Of a DNA stretch of 64,000 bases, positions 8,141-17,651 are shown piece after piece. Positions within the stretch are counted from its first letter, which is position 1. The number at the start of each line of letters is the position of its first letter. A program made the position numbers and the translations under genes. Below the pieces are notes generated by a model. The model was given only the letters and a program-made list of their open reading frames with translations, searched no databases and was not told the origin of the DNA. The DNA is from Bacillus sp. CECT 9360 (GTDB lineage: Bacteria; Bacillota; Bacilli; Bacillales; DSM-1321), in NCBI RefSeq assembly GCF_918741275.1, contig NZ_CAKKNA010000004.1, positions 248,001 to 312,000 on the forward strand, in the 5' to 3' direction.

Positions 8141-11059
8141 TCATTGAAGCGCAATCAGTTCTTTAATTTCATCTGTGGAAAGTTCGGTGATCCAATTATC
8201 GCTTGAGATGATTTCGTCATTTAATGCTTGTTTTTTATCAAGCATGGCGTCAATTTTTTCTTCGAGCGTTCCGGTGCAGATGAGTTTATGAACGTGAACA
8301 AAACGATTCTGCCCGATTCGATAGGCCCGGTCCGTTGCTTGATTCTCAACAGCGGGGTTCCACCAGCGGTCGAAGTGGATGACGTGGTTAGCGGCGGTGA
8401 GATTAAGGCCCGTTCCTCCTGCTTTCAAGGACAGGATGAAAATCGGGAATTCACCGTTTTGGAAGCTGGTTATCATGTCATCGCGCTGTTTTTTCCCAGA
8501 GCTGCCATTTAAGAAAGGTACCTCAAAGCCGTACCGTTTTTCCAGTAATTCCTTCATCATATTGCCCATTCCGATATATTGAGTGAAGATCAGGCAGCTT
8601 TCATCCTGCTCCCGCACGGCATCTACGAGCTCGGCAAGTTTCTCGAGCTTTCCGGAGCGTTTCGGTGCCTCACGGATGTCAGATTGTTCTTCTTTTAGAT
8701 AAAGGGCAGGATGATTACAAAGCTGCTTTAACTTTCCGAGCATCTGCAGAATCATGCCTTTTCGTTCGAACGCGGATAACTGTTCGATGTTGGCAAACGT
8801 ATCCTTGATTAACTGTTCATAAAGCGATGCCTGCTCGGCGGTTAGTGGGACAAATTCCTTTTGTTCCAGTTTATCAGGCAGGTTCAAAGCGACTTCTTTA
8901 TCCCGTTTCGTCCTCCTGAGCAGGAACGGCTGAATCAAGCTTTGCAGCTCTTTGATTTTCTCTTTCTGATCTTCACGTTCAATGCTTGTTACGTATTTTT
9001 CCTGGAATTGGCCAAGTGTGCCGAGATATCCTTTATTAATAAAGTCAAAAATGGCCCACAATTCACTAAGGCGATTTTCCATTGGCGTCCCTGAAAGGGC
9101 AACATGATGTTGGCCCTTCAATTTACGTACGGCGCGGGACTGCTTTGTTTGGGAGTTTTTAATATTTTGTGCTTCATCCAAAATGATACTGTTCCAGTGT
9201 ACCGACATCAATTCCTCATGATCCTGATGCGTCAAGCCGTAAGAGGTGAGCACAACATCATAATCTGCGACAAGACGTGAGAATATTTCTCCTTTGGCGC
9301 GGTTCGAGCCGTAGTGAAGGTGGACCTTCAAATCGGGCGAAAACCGCTCAAGTTCGCGCTGCCAGTTGCCGAGGACAGAAGTCGGGCAAACGATAAGCGA
9401 AGCCTTAACAGCCGGTATCGTTGAACCGTCAGCAAGTTGGTCGTTGCTATCTTGCTTATCCTCTTCAATAGGCTCGACCAGCTTTTGCTGTTCTTTAACA
9501 TGCAGCAGATAAGCAATCATCTGCACCGTTTTCCCAAGACCCATATCATCAGCCAGACAGGCGCCAAAGCCGTTTTCCCGTAAAAATAATAGCCAGCTCA
9601 TGCCCAATGACTGATAAGGGCGTAAATCACCATGAAGTGCCTCGGGCGTTTCTAGGATCGCTATATTTTTGGTTTCCCGGAGCCTGCCGATCATCTTCTC
9701 TAAATCTCGGTTCAGCTCAAATTGGATTTTCAGCATGTCTTCGTCATCATCATTTTCGGCTTCATCTTCAACTTCATCGAGAAATTCCTGTCGGAGCAAA
9801 TCATTCAGCTGCAGCCCTTTTTTGTTAGCCTCATCCATCAGCTCCTGAATCTGCTTAATAAATGACGGGTCAAGCTTTACCCACTGGCCGCGGATGTAGA
9901 CGAGCCTTCGTTTATCCTCGACGAGCTGCTGGAATTCATCTTCAGACAGGTCCTCGCCATTGATTGAAAATCTCCAGTCGAAGTCCATCAGTGCCTGCAG
10001 TCCGACATAGGAAGGACCGCGGGTAGATTGGCTTTTCACTCTTGCCTTGATTTTCAAGGAGGACTCTCGAAGCGCCAACCACCAGGAAGGAAGCAGAATT
10101 TCAGCACCGAGAAACATCAGCTTCTCGCTCGCTTCCGTCAAAAATTCCCATGCCTCGGATTCAGAAAGCTCTTCCTTGAAAGAGCCACCTTTGTCTTTAA
10201 GCCAAGGGACCACTGTAAGCCACCGTTTCACCATTTTATTGATTTCGCTGCTATATTTATTCCATCCGCGCGGTAGCCTTTTTTCAGGAAGTGTGATAAT
10301 CTCTGTTTCGTCTTTTTTTGAACGAAGAATGATTTGCAGCTTCCAAGGCCCTTCTCCGCCTATCGGTTCAGATAGACGGAGTCCGATTGTGAACGGCTTG
10401 GCATCTTCGGTGATCCCAAGCCATGCAAGCCAACTGTCCCGGTCAAAAAAAGCCTCTAGCTCTTCAGGAGAAAGACGGGTTTCCCTCAGCGCCCTTACAG
10501 CACTTAGCCAATTCTCCTTGACCGGTGAATAGCGTTCGAGAAATACATTAGCCGACTCGTTATACCAGTTGCTAACGAATGTTCTAACCGTCATATCCAC
10601 GTCAGCATGATCGTCTGCTTGAATCCTTTCATCCCAGAAAGAAGAAGAAAATTCCTCCTCCACTTCTTCGGGGAGCTTCCAGGCTACTTGCCCGTTTTGA
10701 AGGCTTTTAAAATCAGGCATCGGTATTCCGCCGATAATGGTTTCATGGAGGATTGGTGCGGCCGACAAACAAAGGGAAGACAGCTCCGACCACTCCCAAT
10801 TAATGAAAGAATTAAAGCCTTCTGTCGCAAATAAATTAAGTAGCCCCCAGGCATCGAGAATAAATACCGGCATACCATCGATACTATCCGTATCCAACCG
10901 GGTTCCGTAAAAACTCGCCTCATCCCAAGTAAAAAGCAGCTTGCGGCTGTACTCCGTATTTATATATTGATTTTTCTCATCAACGACCGAGATCGCGTAT
11001 GAACCATTCTCCAACGCGGTGGTGTTGACCTTGAATTTTCCTCTATTAAGATTAAGCAT
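8141..11059 (-). CDS. ywqA: SNF2-family DNA-dependent ATPase/helicase (YwqA type)
   Basis: This 972-residue protein has a unique N-terminal half and a C-terminal Swi2/Snf2 motor. Motif I DMGLGKT is at 505-511, motif II DEAQ at 628-631, motif III SGTP at 656-659, a second RecA-like domain follows, and motif VI QATDRAYRIGQ is at 907-917. Bacterial members translocate on double-stranded DNA and remodel protein-DNA or transcription complexes; the exact role of YwqA is not settled. It overlaps the upstream SWIM-domain gene by 8 bases, the same pairing as ywqB-ywqA in B. subtilis, so the two products probably work together. An acidic insert near residues 429-442 is notable. Confidence 0.92.
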   Translation of the reverse strand: MLNLNRGKFKVNTTALENGSYAISVVDEKNQYINTEYSRKLLFTWDEASFYGTRLDTDSIDGMPVFILDAWGLLNLFATEGFNSFINWEWSELSSLCLSAAPILHETIIGGIPMPDFKSLQNGQVAWKLPEEVEEEFSSSFWDERIQADDHADVDMTVRTFVSNWYNESANVFLERYSPVKENWLSAVRALRETRLSPEELEAFFDRDSWLAWLGITEDAKPFTIGLRLSEPIGGEGPWKLQIILRSKKDETEIITLPEKRLPRGWNKYSSEINKMVKRWLTVVPWLKDKGGSFKEELSESEAWEFLTEASEKLMFLGAEILLPSWWLALRESSLKIKARVKSQSTRGPSYVGLQALMDFDWRFSINGEDLSEDEFQQLVEDKRRLVYIRGQWVKLDPSFIKQIQELMDEANKKGLQLNDLLRQEFLDEVEDEAENDDDEDMLKIQFELNRDLEKMIGRLRETKNIAILETPEALHGDLRPYQSLGMSWLLFLRENGFGACLADDMGLGKTVQMIAYLLHVKEQQKLVEPIEEDKQDSNDQLADGSTIPAVKASLIVCPTSVLGNWQRELERFSPDLKVHLHYGSNRAKGEIFSRLVADYDVVLTSYGLTHQDHEELMSVHWNSIILDEAQNIKNSQTKQSRAVRKLKGQHHVALSGTPMENRLSELWAIFDFINKGYLGTLGQFQEKYVTSIEREDQKEKIKELQSLIQPFLLRRTKRDKEVALNLPDKLEQKEFVPLTAEQASLYEQLIKDTFANIEQLSAFERKGMILQMLGKLKQLCNHPALYLKEEQSDIREAPKRSGKLEKLAELVDAVREQDESCLIFTQYIGMGNMMKELLEKRYGFEVPFLNGSSGKKQRDDMITSFQNGEFPIFILSLKAGGTGLNLTAANHVIHFDRWWNPAVENQATDRAYRIGQNRFVHVHKLICTGTLEEKIDAMLDKKQALNDEIISSDNWITELSTDEIKELIALQ

Positions 11060-12674
11060 CGATCAGCTTACCCCTTTGCAATTCTTCTTGAAATGCACGC
11101 AATCGTTTTGTCGATTCCGTTACATACTGCATGTATTCGAGGAATACTTCTTCTTTTTTCATTTTTTTATAAAGAGTTCGCATCTTTTTTAAATAACGCA
11201 CCGTCTGTTTGTAGGCCGAGCGGTTTTTCATGCTGACCGTCTGTTGGACGGCATGGTAATAAAGCGGCAATACTAAAGCGGGGTCGTGGGCCGCTATTCT
11301 TTTCAAATTCTCCGTTCCAATCACATCAATACTAATATTGCTGTAAATATGCATCTCCACCCATTTTCTGTAGTGCTCCTGCTCGAACAGGAAGTTGGCA
11401 TAATTCCAGTAGCTGTATGGGAGGCACTCGCGGTAGAATCGTTCCAGCACATCCATCCGCTTCATTTTATAGCAGTAATGGCTTACCGGACCGGAAAAGG
11501 TTCTCACAAAGTCGTTGCCTTTATAGTAATCGTCCAACCCCTTTAGAAAGCTGCCAACATTGGCATTCAGAAAATCAATGTAAGGAGCGGCGCGATGGTC
11601 CATATCAAGGTCTGACAATAATCTCAGCCAGTAAAATAAATAAGGGCATGCATCAGCATTAAGCTTGTCGAGTAGCATTGCGGCCTCTTTATCCCGATTA
11701 GCCAGAATACTAAGATGGATGGCTGCAATCGTATAGGTTTGTTCTTCTATGGGATGAAGTGTTTTGGAGCCAAGCCTTTCCTGTACACGCTCAAGCTCCT
11801 GTTGCCTCCAGGAGGAATTGGTCAAAAGATAGCTCCATATCGACCGATAAACATCTGTCTTTTCATACTCCAGCGCATCCAGGCCATCAAGCAGACCGGT
11901 TACTTCTTTTTTGATAGCCTCCAAAAAAGGATCGAAAGCGAATGGGCGAGCTTGCCTGCTAACATGCTGGACTGAAGCATGCACATCCTCTGCCAGGTCA
12001 TCTGCGAGCGAATAAAAAATCCTTGCAACGCTTGACTTTGTCATGTTTTCTTTAATTGTTTCCAAAGCAAGCAGCAATGTCGTAAGGTCGGCTACAAATG
12101 AATACAGACTTTTCCATTCTCTTTCCAAGGGAGACTTGGACCTGATTTTTTGCAAATACAATCTGATTTTTTCATCAATTAAGTAAGGGGGGAGGTTCAA
12201 ATTAGCTTCAACGATTTCTGAATAGGCCGAAGTAAAGAATTCTTTCCAGGCAGGATAGTTCTTTTCCAGCACTGAACTTGATTTCTCTTTTAGGATATCA
12301 CTGGCTATCTGGATAGGAAGAGATGTTTTCTGCTGGGCAATAGGACGTCTGTTTTCCCTCCAGCTCTGAACCCAATCGGTCACACTCGCAATATTAGCAT
12401 AGGAGGAAAAGAAAACAGCCATCCGGTGGCGGCAAAAAAACTCTGCTTTACAGCTGCAAAAGCTGAGACTGGCCATATGCAAATCCAACTCGACCTTTAC
12501 TGGAACAACATCTTGGACAAAAGCAGTAATCTTATCCTCTGATTCCTGCTTCTGGTACACAAGCTCCTGACGGTAGAGCATCATTCCTTTTTGAACAACC
12601 GTGAGACTTTCTTCCTCTCCCGGATGTAACATATCTGCCAGCTGTTCAGCAAAAAACATCAACTCACTATTCAT
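11052..12674 (-). CDS. ywqB: SWIM zinc-finger protein (YwqB type)
   Basis: This 540-residue protein carries a SWIM zinc-binding motif near residues 72-84 (C-x-C-x5-C-x-H, within FCSCKAEFFCRHRMAVF). The remainder is predicted largely helical, with TPR-like spacing of aromatic and leucine residues. SWIM domains bind DNA or protein partners and frequently accompany SNF2 ATPases. The start follows GGAGG with 7-base spacing. It is the first gene of the two-gene ywqB-ywqA operon and overlaps ywqA. Confidence 0.9.
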   Translation of the reverse strand: MNSELMFFAEQLADMLHPGEEESLTVVQKGMMLYRQELVYQKQESEDKITAFVQDVVPVKVELDLHMASLSFCSCKAEFFCRHRMAVFFSSYANIASVTDWVQSWRENRRPIAQQKTSLPIQIASDILKEKSSSVLEKNYPAWKEFFTSAYSEIVEANLNLPPYLIDEKIRLYLQKIRSKSPLEREWKSLYSFVADLTTLLLALETIKENMTKSSVARIFYSLADDLAEDVHASVQHVSRQARPFAFDPFLEAIKKEVTGLLDGLDALEYEKTDVYRSIWSYLLTNSSWRQQELERVQERLGSKTLHPIEEQTYTIAAIHLSILANRDKEAAMLLDKLNADACPYLFYWLRLLSDLDMDHRAAPYIDFLNANVGSFLKGLDDYYKGNDFVRTFSGPVSHYCYKMKRMDVLERFYRECLPYSYWNYANFLFEQEHYRKWVEMHIYSNISIDVIGTENLKRIAAHDPALVLPLYYHAVQQTVSMKNRSAYKQTVRYLKKMRTLYKKMKKEEVFLEYMQYVTESTKRLRAFQEELQRGKLIDA

Positions 12675-12864
12675 GATTCAGCCTCCGCATGTCCGATTTT
12701 TTTACATCTTATTATTATACTTCATTTTGCATGGTAATTTGAAGGGAGCGACCGGGTTTTCTGAAAAACAATCTTTTTTTTCTGCAAAAAAAATCATCCC
12801 TGTGGAAGGAATGAATATGATGATTTTCCATATAACTGAGATCTCCGGTCAGTGGGATATAATA

Positions 12865-12900
12865 GAAAAAAACCCATAACGACATCGATTCGTCATGGGT
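12865..12900 (-). terminator. Terminator of the 48-residue gene on the minus strand
   Basis: Read on the minus strand, ACCCAT/ATGGGT and TCGT/ACGA pair around a short loop (one internal mismatch) and are followed by a run of seven T residues. It starts immediately after the stop codon of the small minus-strand gene, which supports that gene being real. Confidence 0.75.
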
Positions 12901-12902
12901 GA

Positions 12903-13049
12903 TTATGATTGAAATTTCTTTTTCTTCATCTTACTAAGGCATTCTTTCATTTGCTTTCGTTTGCTCATTCCTGCTTGCTCTGAACTAAGCAACGGTTTTG
13001 CCAAGCTGTTTGAAAGCTGTCCGGCAGGTTTGGGATTTACTCGACTCAA
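12903..13049 (-). CDS. Small basic protein of 48 residues, unknown function
   Basis: The start chosen is a TTG at 13049-13047 because AAAGGAG lies 8 bases upstream of it; an in-frame ATG at 13106 has no such site. The product is very basic, ending in a lysine-rich tail (MKKKKFQS), with one cysteine. A terminator follows directly. Its size and charge resemble small spore or nucleic-acid-binding proteins of Bacillus, but I do not recognise it as any Ssp family, so no function is given. Confidence 0.6.
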   Translation of the reverse strand: MSRVNPKPAGQLSNSLAKPLLSSEQAGMSKRKQMKECLSKMKKKKFQS

Positions 13050-13481
13050 GTCTGTCTCTCCTTTGAAGTTATGCTTTTTCTTTCTAAATACCCACTTTGA
13101 AATCAAAGGAAACCTAAATTCATAATTTTTTTTTCATCCTGACAATTCCCTTTAAATATCTCGAAAATCAAAATTAAGTCAAGTATTGAAAAAATATACT
13201 TATAGTTATATTTTGATCCTTGAGATATAGCCATTTTAAAGAAAATGAACTCTCATCGTCCTTATTCACTTAATATGTCCTAAAATCGCATTTTATTTTA
13301 AGGTAGAAATAATGATTAAATAGAACTAATATCGGAAAAGGACTGTCTTTTCGATATAACGAATGATTATGTGTCATGTTAAGAAAGTCCTTGAAAGCAA
13401 TTTCAACTATTTTCTTAATTTCTGGAAACCTCTGTTTCTAGTACCCAAATGGGGGAGCATAGTAGATGTGTTCCCGATGGT
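13050..13481. other. Intergenic region without a recognisable gene
   Basis: AT-rich sequence between the 48-residue minus-strand gene and an isolated terminator. Imperfect complementary stretches (AAGGACTGTC near 13337 and GAAAGTCCTT near 13384) suggest some RNA or DNA folding. I found no known riboswitch consensus and no credible ORF. Confidence 0.3.
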
Positions 13482-13513
13482 CCTCAGGCAAACTTATGCT
13501 TGAGGAATTTTTT
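13482..13513 (+). terminator. Orphan intrinsic terminator upstream of the toxin-antitoxin pair
   Basis: CCTCAGGCA pairs with TGCTTGAGG (one G-U) around AACTTA, followed by AATTTTTTT. No coding gene precedes it on this strand, so it could end a small RNA or attenuate read-through into the toxin-antitoxin genes. Confidence 0.65.
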
Positions 13514-13540
13514 TATTGTCTATTATCCCCTAAATTTATT

Positions 13541-13570
13541 TATAACGTGTTATAATATGTTATAATGTAA
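13541..13570 (+). promoter_or_regulatory. Three 10-bp direct repeats, likely promoter/operator of the TA pair
   Basis: TATAACGTGT, TATAATATGT and TATAATGTAA follow one another in exact 10-base register, and TATAAT-type boxes lie inside them. Spacing of one helical turn is typical of operators bound cooperatively. Autorepression by the antitoxin or the antitoxin-toxin complex is inferred from what is known for this class. Confidence 0.5.
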
Positions 13571-13636
13571 AGTGGAATAAAATTTGTTATTACTGTTATA
13601 AATTTTAAAGCATATGATAAAGATAGGAGTGATAAT

Positions 13637-13903
13637 ATGACGATAACGGGGGTTAAACAAGTGGAAAGAAAGGTCACAAAGGTAGGAAACAGCTTAGGTG
13701 TTACTTTTCCAGCAGAGGTTTTAGAGCACTTAAATGTAAAACAGGGCGATCAAGTTTCATTCCATTTTGAACAAGGAGCGGTAAAAATTGAAAAGGCTCG
13801 GAAAGTTCCCCTTCCGAAAGGCATTGATAACAATTTTCTTGATCTAATGAATAATATGATAAATGAGTATGATGAAACATTCAAAGGATTAGCTAAGAGA
13901 TAA
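13637..13903 (+). CDS. AbrB/MazE-type antitoxin
   Basis: The 88-residue protein has a swapped-hairpin AbrB-type DNA-binding fold: residues 10-50 contain KVTKVGNSLGVTFPAEVLEHLNVKQGD in family order (quoted in parts: KVGNSLGVTFP, then LNVKQGD). The C-terminal part (about 55-88) is acidic and helical and would neutralise the toxin. The start follows AGGAGTGA. The stop codon is one base from the Doc start, so the pair is translationally coupled. Antitoxins of this class bind their own promoter; repeats at 13541 are the candidate site. Confidence 0.85.
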   Translation: MTITGVKQVERKVTKVGNSLGVTFPAEVLEHLNVKQGDQVSFHFEQGAVKIEKARKVPLPKGIDNNFLDLMNNMINEYDETFKGLAKR

Positions 13904-13904
13904 T

Positions 13905-14306
13905 ATGCATTATTTATCTGCGGAACGCGTAATCTTTCTTAATTCACACCAGATTAATCTATACACTCCAGGGGAAATGATGGGTGTAAAAGATTATAAG
14001 TTATTAGAAAGTGCGGTTAATCGTCCAAAGCAGAGTGCATTTGGCGAGGATGCTTATCCTACCATTATAGAAAAAGCAGCGGCATTATATGAAAGCTTGG
14101 CTAAGAACCATGCTTTCCATAATGCGAATAAAAGAACAGCGTTTGCAGGATTATATATGTTTCTTGGATTAAATGGATTTCATTTAAAAGTTCATCCGAA
14201 ACAAGCAGAGGATTTTACAGTACGAATGGTGGCCGATAAAGAATCACCAGTGAGCTTCGATGAAGTTTGTGATTGGATTGAAACATATATTCAAAAGAGG
14301 CCATAA
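13905..14306 (+). CDS. doc: Doc (death-on-curing) family toxin, Fic fold
   Basis: This 133-residue Fic/Doc protein has the diagnostic motif HAFHNANKR at residues 69-77, matching HxFx(N/D)(A/G)NKR. Phage P1 Doc phosphorylates and inactivates elongation factor Tu; the short Doc motif predicts kinase-like rather than AMP-transferase chemistry. It follows the antitoxin with a one-base gap, and a terminator overlaps its end. Length is normal and no key residue is missing, so the toxin is probably active. Confidence 0.88.
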   Translation: MHYLSAERVIFLNSHQINLYTPGEMMGVKDYKLLESAVNRPKQSAFGEDAYPTIIEKAAALYESLAKNHAFHNANKRTAFAGLYMFLGLNGFHLKVHPKQAEDFTVRMVADKESPVSFDEVCDWIETYIQKRP

Positions 14307-14321
14307 CAGGTCTCTTTTTTT
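14296..14321 (+). terminator. Terminator of the TA operon
   Basis: AGAGGCC pairs with GGTCTCT around ATAACA, then TTTTTT. The left arm overlaps the last codons of the doc gene. Confidence 0.7.
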
Positions 14322-14406
14322 CAAACCCCTACAATTCCGCCCTCGTTTGAAAAACCAGTTGGTTGGGTACCATTTATAGAGATAATGAAGTGCAGGAGGA
14401 ATCGGC

Positions 14407-15864
14407 ATGGCTGATTTTCAAGAAAAAAACAAAGAGATGACACAAGACTTGAAAACGAGACGGTCGATGCTTCAGTTTATTTTTCCTTTTATGATGGAGA
14501 ATAGCAAGACGAAGGAATTTACAAGCAGACTGTTGAAGGACGATTTTGTTTTTTTTGACCTGAAGGACATGGAACAGCAGGACGATTTCTATGGAGGCAT
14601 GAAGGTTTCCCATCGTACGCTTGAGAAATTTTTCCTCCCAAATATAGAACCGATTTTGTTTCCCAGGAGTATTCAGTCCAAAGAAGGCATTCGACGTTTT
14701 ACGAAAAACCTGGAGCTGGAGGCGACTCTTCAATCACCACACCTGCAAACCGACTTTACAATTAATTCAATTGACATTATGTTGTGTCCGTTCCATATTG
14801 GGATGATGAACATACGTGTTACCTTGCCTGATGAACTGGATTACAATGATGTTCTTTATTTTGGTGACACCTTTCGGGTATTAGAGCCGATTGTTGAAGA
14901 TGAAGAAAACACGAAAGTCGGTTGTGCAAATGGATCTTATACAAAAGTAAAGGATTTTATCTTCAATGAGCTAATCCCAAATTTGACAGATTTCATTGAT
15001 CAGCAAGAATCTAATTCTACTTATTTTGGCAGTCTGCCTTTTTTTATAGACGAGCGAATGTATGTTGTTGGCCATATTTCTTTGGATGAAGACAGCTCCA
15101 TTACAAAAACTGATTTGTATCGTGCGAGCCAATTGAACGGTTATGACTTGGACGGCAAACCATATGTGGGTGCGTTGAACCCCGCATACATTGACCGACA
15201 TTACAAAAAAAATGTCTATGATCGCTGGGGAGATGAAACCTATTTTATCGCAAGCGAGTATCATTTCGCTTGTGTGACCAAAGCGTCCGGAAAACTTGAA
15301 GAGGCGCTTGCGAGCGAGATGTACGGCCAGCAGTACTATGCGCTGCTACTGTTCTTCTACTATAAAATTGTGCTTTTAAAGCTGACGCATGAACATTCGA
15401 GAATCGATATTGAAAAAGACCAATCAGAGACAGAACTCTTAATTATTATGATCACGGAGTTTTCTGCGAAATATCTGTTCCCGGAAGTAAACAGCACGAC
15501 ATCCGGGAAAGAGATCACGCATATTTTAAAGGAAGTATTCGATATCGACCGGCTTTATGAGGATGTTGTAAATACTCTCTCGGGTCTATACCAGAATCAA
15601 GATAAATTGACGACGAACCGGAACAATTATCTATTGCAAATCTTGACCATCTATACAGTGTTATCAGGGATTTACGGAATGAATCTGGTCATAGAAGACT
15701 GGAAAGGAAAAATCCGCTGGGGCAAAATTCCCGACTATAGCTTTTTTGAGTACATTTCTTTGTTTGTAGCCATATCAGGAATTGCCATTTCGGCAATATT
15801 GGGAATTGTAGCGTTGGAGAAGTGGATTAAAGAACACCGCAGCAAAAAAAATAAAATATTTTAG
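14407..15864 (+). CDS. CorA-like membrane protein with divergent cytoplasmic domain
   Basis: The 485-residue protein is mostly soluble, with two C-terminal transmembrane helices. The first ends in IYGMN (near residue 425), the GMN signature of CorA/Mrs2 magnesium channels; a short loop and a second helix follow, and the C-terminus is lysine-rich (EHRSKKNK), as in CorA. The cytoplasmic part does not look like a standard CorA domain and is longer than usual (CorA is about 320 residues). I infer a divalent-cation channel or a relative with a changed sensor domain. AGGAGG precedes the ATG and a terminator follows; it appears monocistronic. Confidence 0.6.
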   Translation: MADFQEKNKEMTQDLKTRRSMLQFIFPFMMENSKTKEFTSRLLKDDFVFFDLKDMEQQDDFYGGMKVSHRTLEKFFLPNIEPILFPRSIQSKEGIRRFTKNLELEATLQSPHLQTDFTINSIDIMLCPFHIGMMNIRVTLPDELDYNDVLYFGDTFRVLEPIVEDEENTKVGCANGSYTKVKDFIFNELIPNLTDFIDQQESNSTYFGSLPFFIDERMYVVGHISLDEDSSITKTDLYRASQLNGYDLDGKPYVGALNPAYIDRHYKKNVYDRWGDETYFIASEYHFACVTKASGKLEEALASEMYGQQYYALLLFFYYKIVLLKLTHEHSRIDIEKDQSETELLIIMITEFSAKYLFPEVNSTTSGKEITHILKEVFDIDRLYEDVVNTLSGLYQNQDKLTTNRNNYLLQILTIYTVLSGIYGMNLVIEDWKGKIRWGKIPDYSFFEYISLFVAISGIAISAILGIVALEKWIKEHRSKKNKIF

Positions 15865-15868
15865 ATAC

Positions 15869-15907
15869 TAGATCCTGTGCACAATGCTGCATGGGATCTA
15901 TTTTTTT
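15869..15907 (+). terminator. Terminator of the CorA-like gene
   Basis: TAGATCC pairs with GGATCTA, with further partial pairing inside (TGTGCA and TGCAT), followed by seven T residues. Confidence 0.85.
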
Positions 15908-16051
15908 GTCATTTACTAAAAAAGTTATTATTTAATATTAAATATAAATAATGTAGGTCGATATAACTAGTATTATATTCCTATAAGTCGTTCAAACCAA
16001 TACTCAACATAAAAAAGCATTTAATTAAAGATAAATTAATTAAAAATGTAT

Positions 16052-16077
16052 TAATTAAAAATGATCCCTGCCGATAT
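16052..16077 (+). promoter_or_regulatory. Sigma-D (motility) promoter
   Basis: GCCGATAT at 16070-16077 matches the Bacillus sigma-D -10 perfectly. A TTAA at 16051-16054 lies 15 bases upstream in place of the TAAA -35. It sits 32 bases before the chemoreceptor start. Sigma-D drives flagellar, chemotaxis and autolysin genes. Confidence 0.75.
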
Positions 16078-16109
16078 AAGTAATAACAAAAAGAAAAGAG
16101 GAATCATCT

Positions 16110-17591
16110 ATGAATGAAATCAAAGAAATGAATCACAAAACGTTACGGCAGAAAAATTTAATTATGTTCTATTCTTTTTTATTCTCTCTGGTAGTCGGAA
16201 TTATCTATAGCCTTTCAATGGGAGACGTGTTAGCAAGCATCATATACGGTGCTGAAATTTTATTGTTCGCGGTTTTCTTTGTACTATTTCAATATATCGT
16301 AAAAAAAGAAATCATATTTCCTTATGTAAGCATTCTTGTAATATATGCATTCCAATTACTCCTTATTGTCTTAGATGGAGGAAGCGTGCAAAACTATCAA
16401 ATCATCGCATTCATTCAAGTTTATGCCGTCATCCAGTTCAATCCTACCGTTTTTCTATTAGGTTCAGGGTTAGGTCTGGTTGCTACGATTACCAACTTCT
16501 TATTTGCAGATGGTCAAGCAGCGAAGGACGCATTTTCAGGAGGCATATTAACATTTGTTTTAACTGCTGTCTCGCTTTGGATTTTAATAAAACTCAATCA
16601 AGGTCAAGAGAAACGGGTGGAAACTTTATTATTAGCTGCTGAAAAGAGCACTGTCGAGAAACAGGAGCAAAAAGAATTGCTGGAGCGTGCAGTAACCTCG
16701 ATGGTTGGAAGGATTAATAACATCAACAGCCAAATCCAGCATAACTCCGATGCACAGGGGGAAATCAAAACGGCGATAACCGAGGTGGCAGCGGGCAGCC
16801 AGACCCAAAGTGAACAAGTGACGATGATTGCCGACCATGCGCATTCCAGTGTTGCTGCCATGAACCAAATGGAAGAAGTAACGGGCGAGTTGTTCCAGGA
16901 AACAGAAAAAACAAACACCATTGCCCGGAATGGCGAAGAAAAGGTTAACCACCTGCAAACGGAAATGAATGATCTGAATCAACTGATCACAGATTTAAGT
17001 TCAACCTTTGAACATCTTACAAGCAAGATCTACGAGACCAATGAATTAGCGGATACAATTAAAGACATTACAGCCCAAACGAATTTACTTGCGCTCAACG
17101 CAAGTATTGAGGCTGCCAGAGCGGGCGAGGCAGGAAAAGGCTTCTCCGTCGTGGCGGAGGAAATTCGGAAGCTGGCGGAAACAACCAAGCAAACGACGGA
17201 AAACATTGCCCAGAATCTGGTCGAAGTGAATGAAACGAATTCTATTGCCCTCGACAAGATGACCCAAAGCGCTAGCAAATTTACGGAAAGCGTACAAGTG
17301 ACTAAGGAAGTCTCAGATTACTTCACTGAATTGAATCAAACCATGGACGGATTGAACAACAAATTTGGCAACTTTGAAAGCCTAGTCAAGGATGTAAGGG
17401 GCAAGTCATCGGAGGTCGAGGTATCCACCAATGAATTAGCCGCGATCATCGAAGAAGCCTCTTCCGGCCTGGAAGAGATGAGCGCCACCATCGAAACGAT
17501 CAGCGACGATAATATCCAAATTGCCAACCATATGAAAGAGCTATCGGGAAGCGCCAATCAAATTCGTGATAGTTTTCAATCAAACGATTAA
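16110..17591 (+). CDS. Methyl-accepting chemotaxis protein with multi-pass sensor
   Basis: A 493-residue receptor. The N-terminal 165 residues contain about six hydrophobic segments with almost no extracellular domain, so the sensor is membrane-embedded or reads small hydrophobic or energetic cues. There is no obvious HAMP domain. Residues 200-490 form the signalling coiled coil with the conserved hairpin tip ([14 protein letters not shown] at 327-340, then [16 protein letters not shown]). GAGGAA precedes the ATG and a sigma-D promoter lies just upstream. It is followed by HD-GYP and CheW genes, which points to a linked chemosensory and c-di-GMP function. Confidence 0.9.
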   Translation: MNEIKEMNHKTLRQKNLIMFYSFLFSLVVGIIYSLSMGDVLASIIYGAEILLFAVFFVLFQYIVKKEIIFPYVSILVIYAFQLLLIVLDGGSVQNYQIIAFIQVYAVIQFNPTVFLLGSGLGLVATITNFLFADGQAAKDAFSGGILTFVLTAVSLWILIKLNQGQEKRVETLLLAAEKSTVEKQEQKELLERAVTSMVGRINNINSQIQHNSDAQGEIKTAITEVAAGSQTQSEQVTMIADHAHSSVAAMNQMEEVTGELFQETEKTNTIARNGEEKVNHLQTEMNDLNQLITDLSSTFEHLTSKIYETNELADTIKDITAQTNLLALNASIEAARAGEAGKGFSVVAEEIRKLAETTKQTTENIAQNLVEVNETNSIALDKMTQSASKFTESVQVTKEVSDYFTELNQTMDGLNNKFGNFESLVKDVRGKSSEVEVSTNELAAIIEEASSGLEEMSATIETISDDNIQIANHMKELSGSANQIRDSFQSND

Positions 17592-17651
17592 TTAATAAAG
17601 CTTCTTAGGTGATGGAGACAGCATTGTTTAATAAGGGAGGATGTAATAACT

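Noticed and set aside
10047..10532. 161-residue plus-strand ORF opposite ywqA
   Set aside because: It lies wholly within the well-supported SNF2 gene and has a low-complexity Ser-rich translation with no RBS.
13430..13513. Possible riboswitch or small RNA before the orphan terminator
   Set aside because: I compared it with the fluoride, preQ1, yybP, T-box, SAM and c-di-GMP consensus features from memory and found no match; only the terminator is kept.
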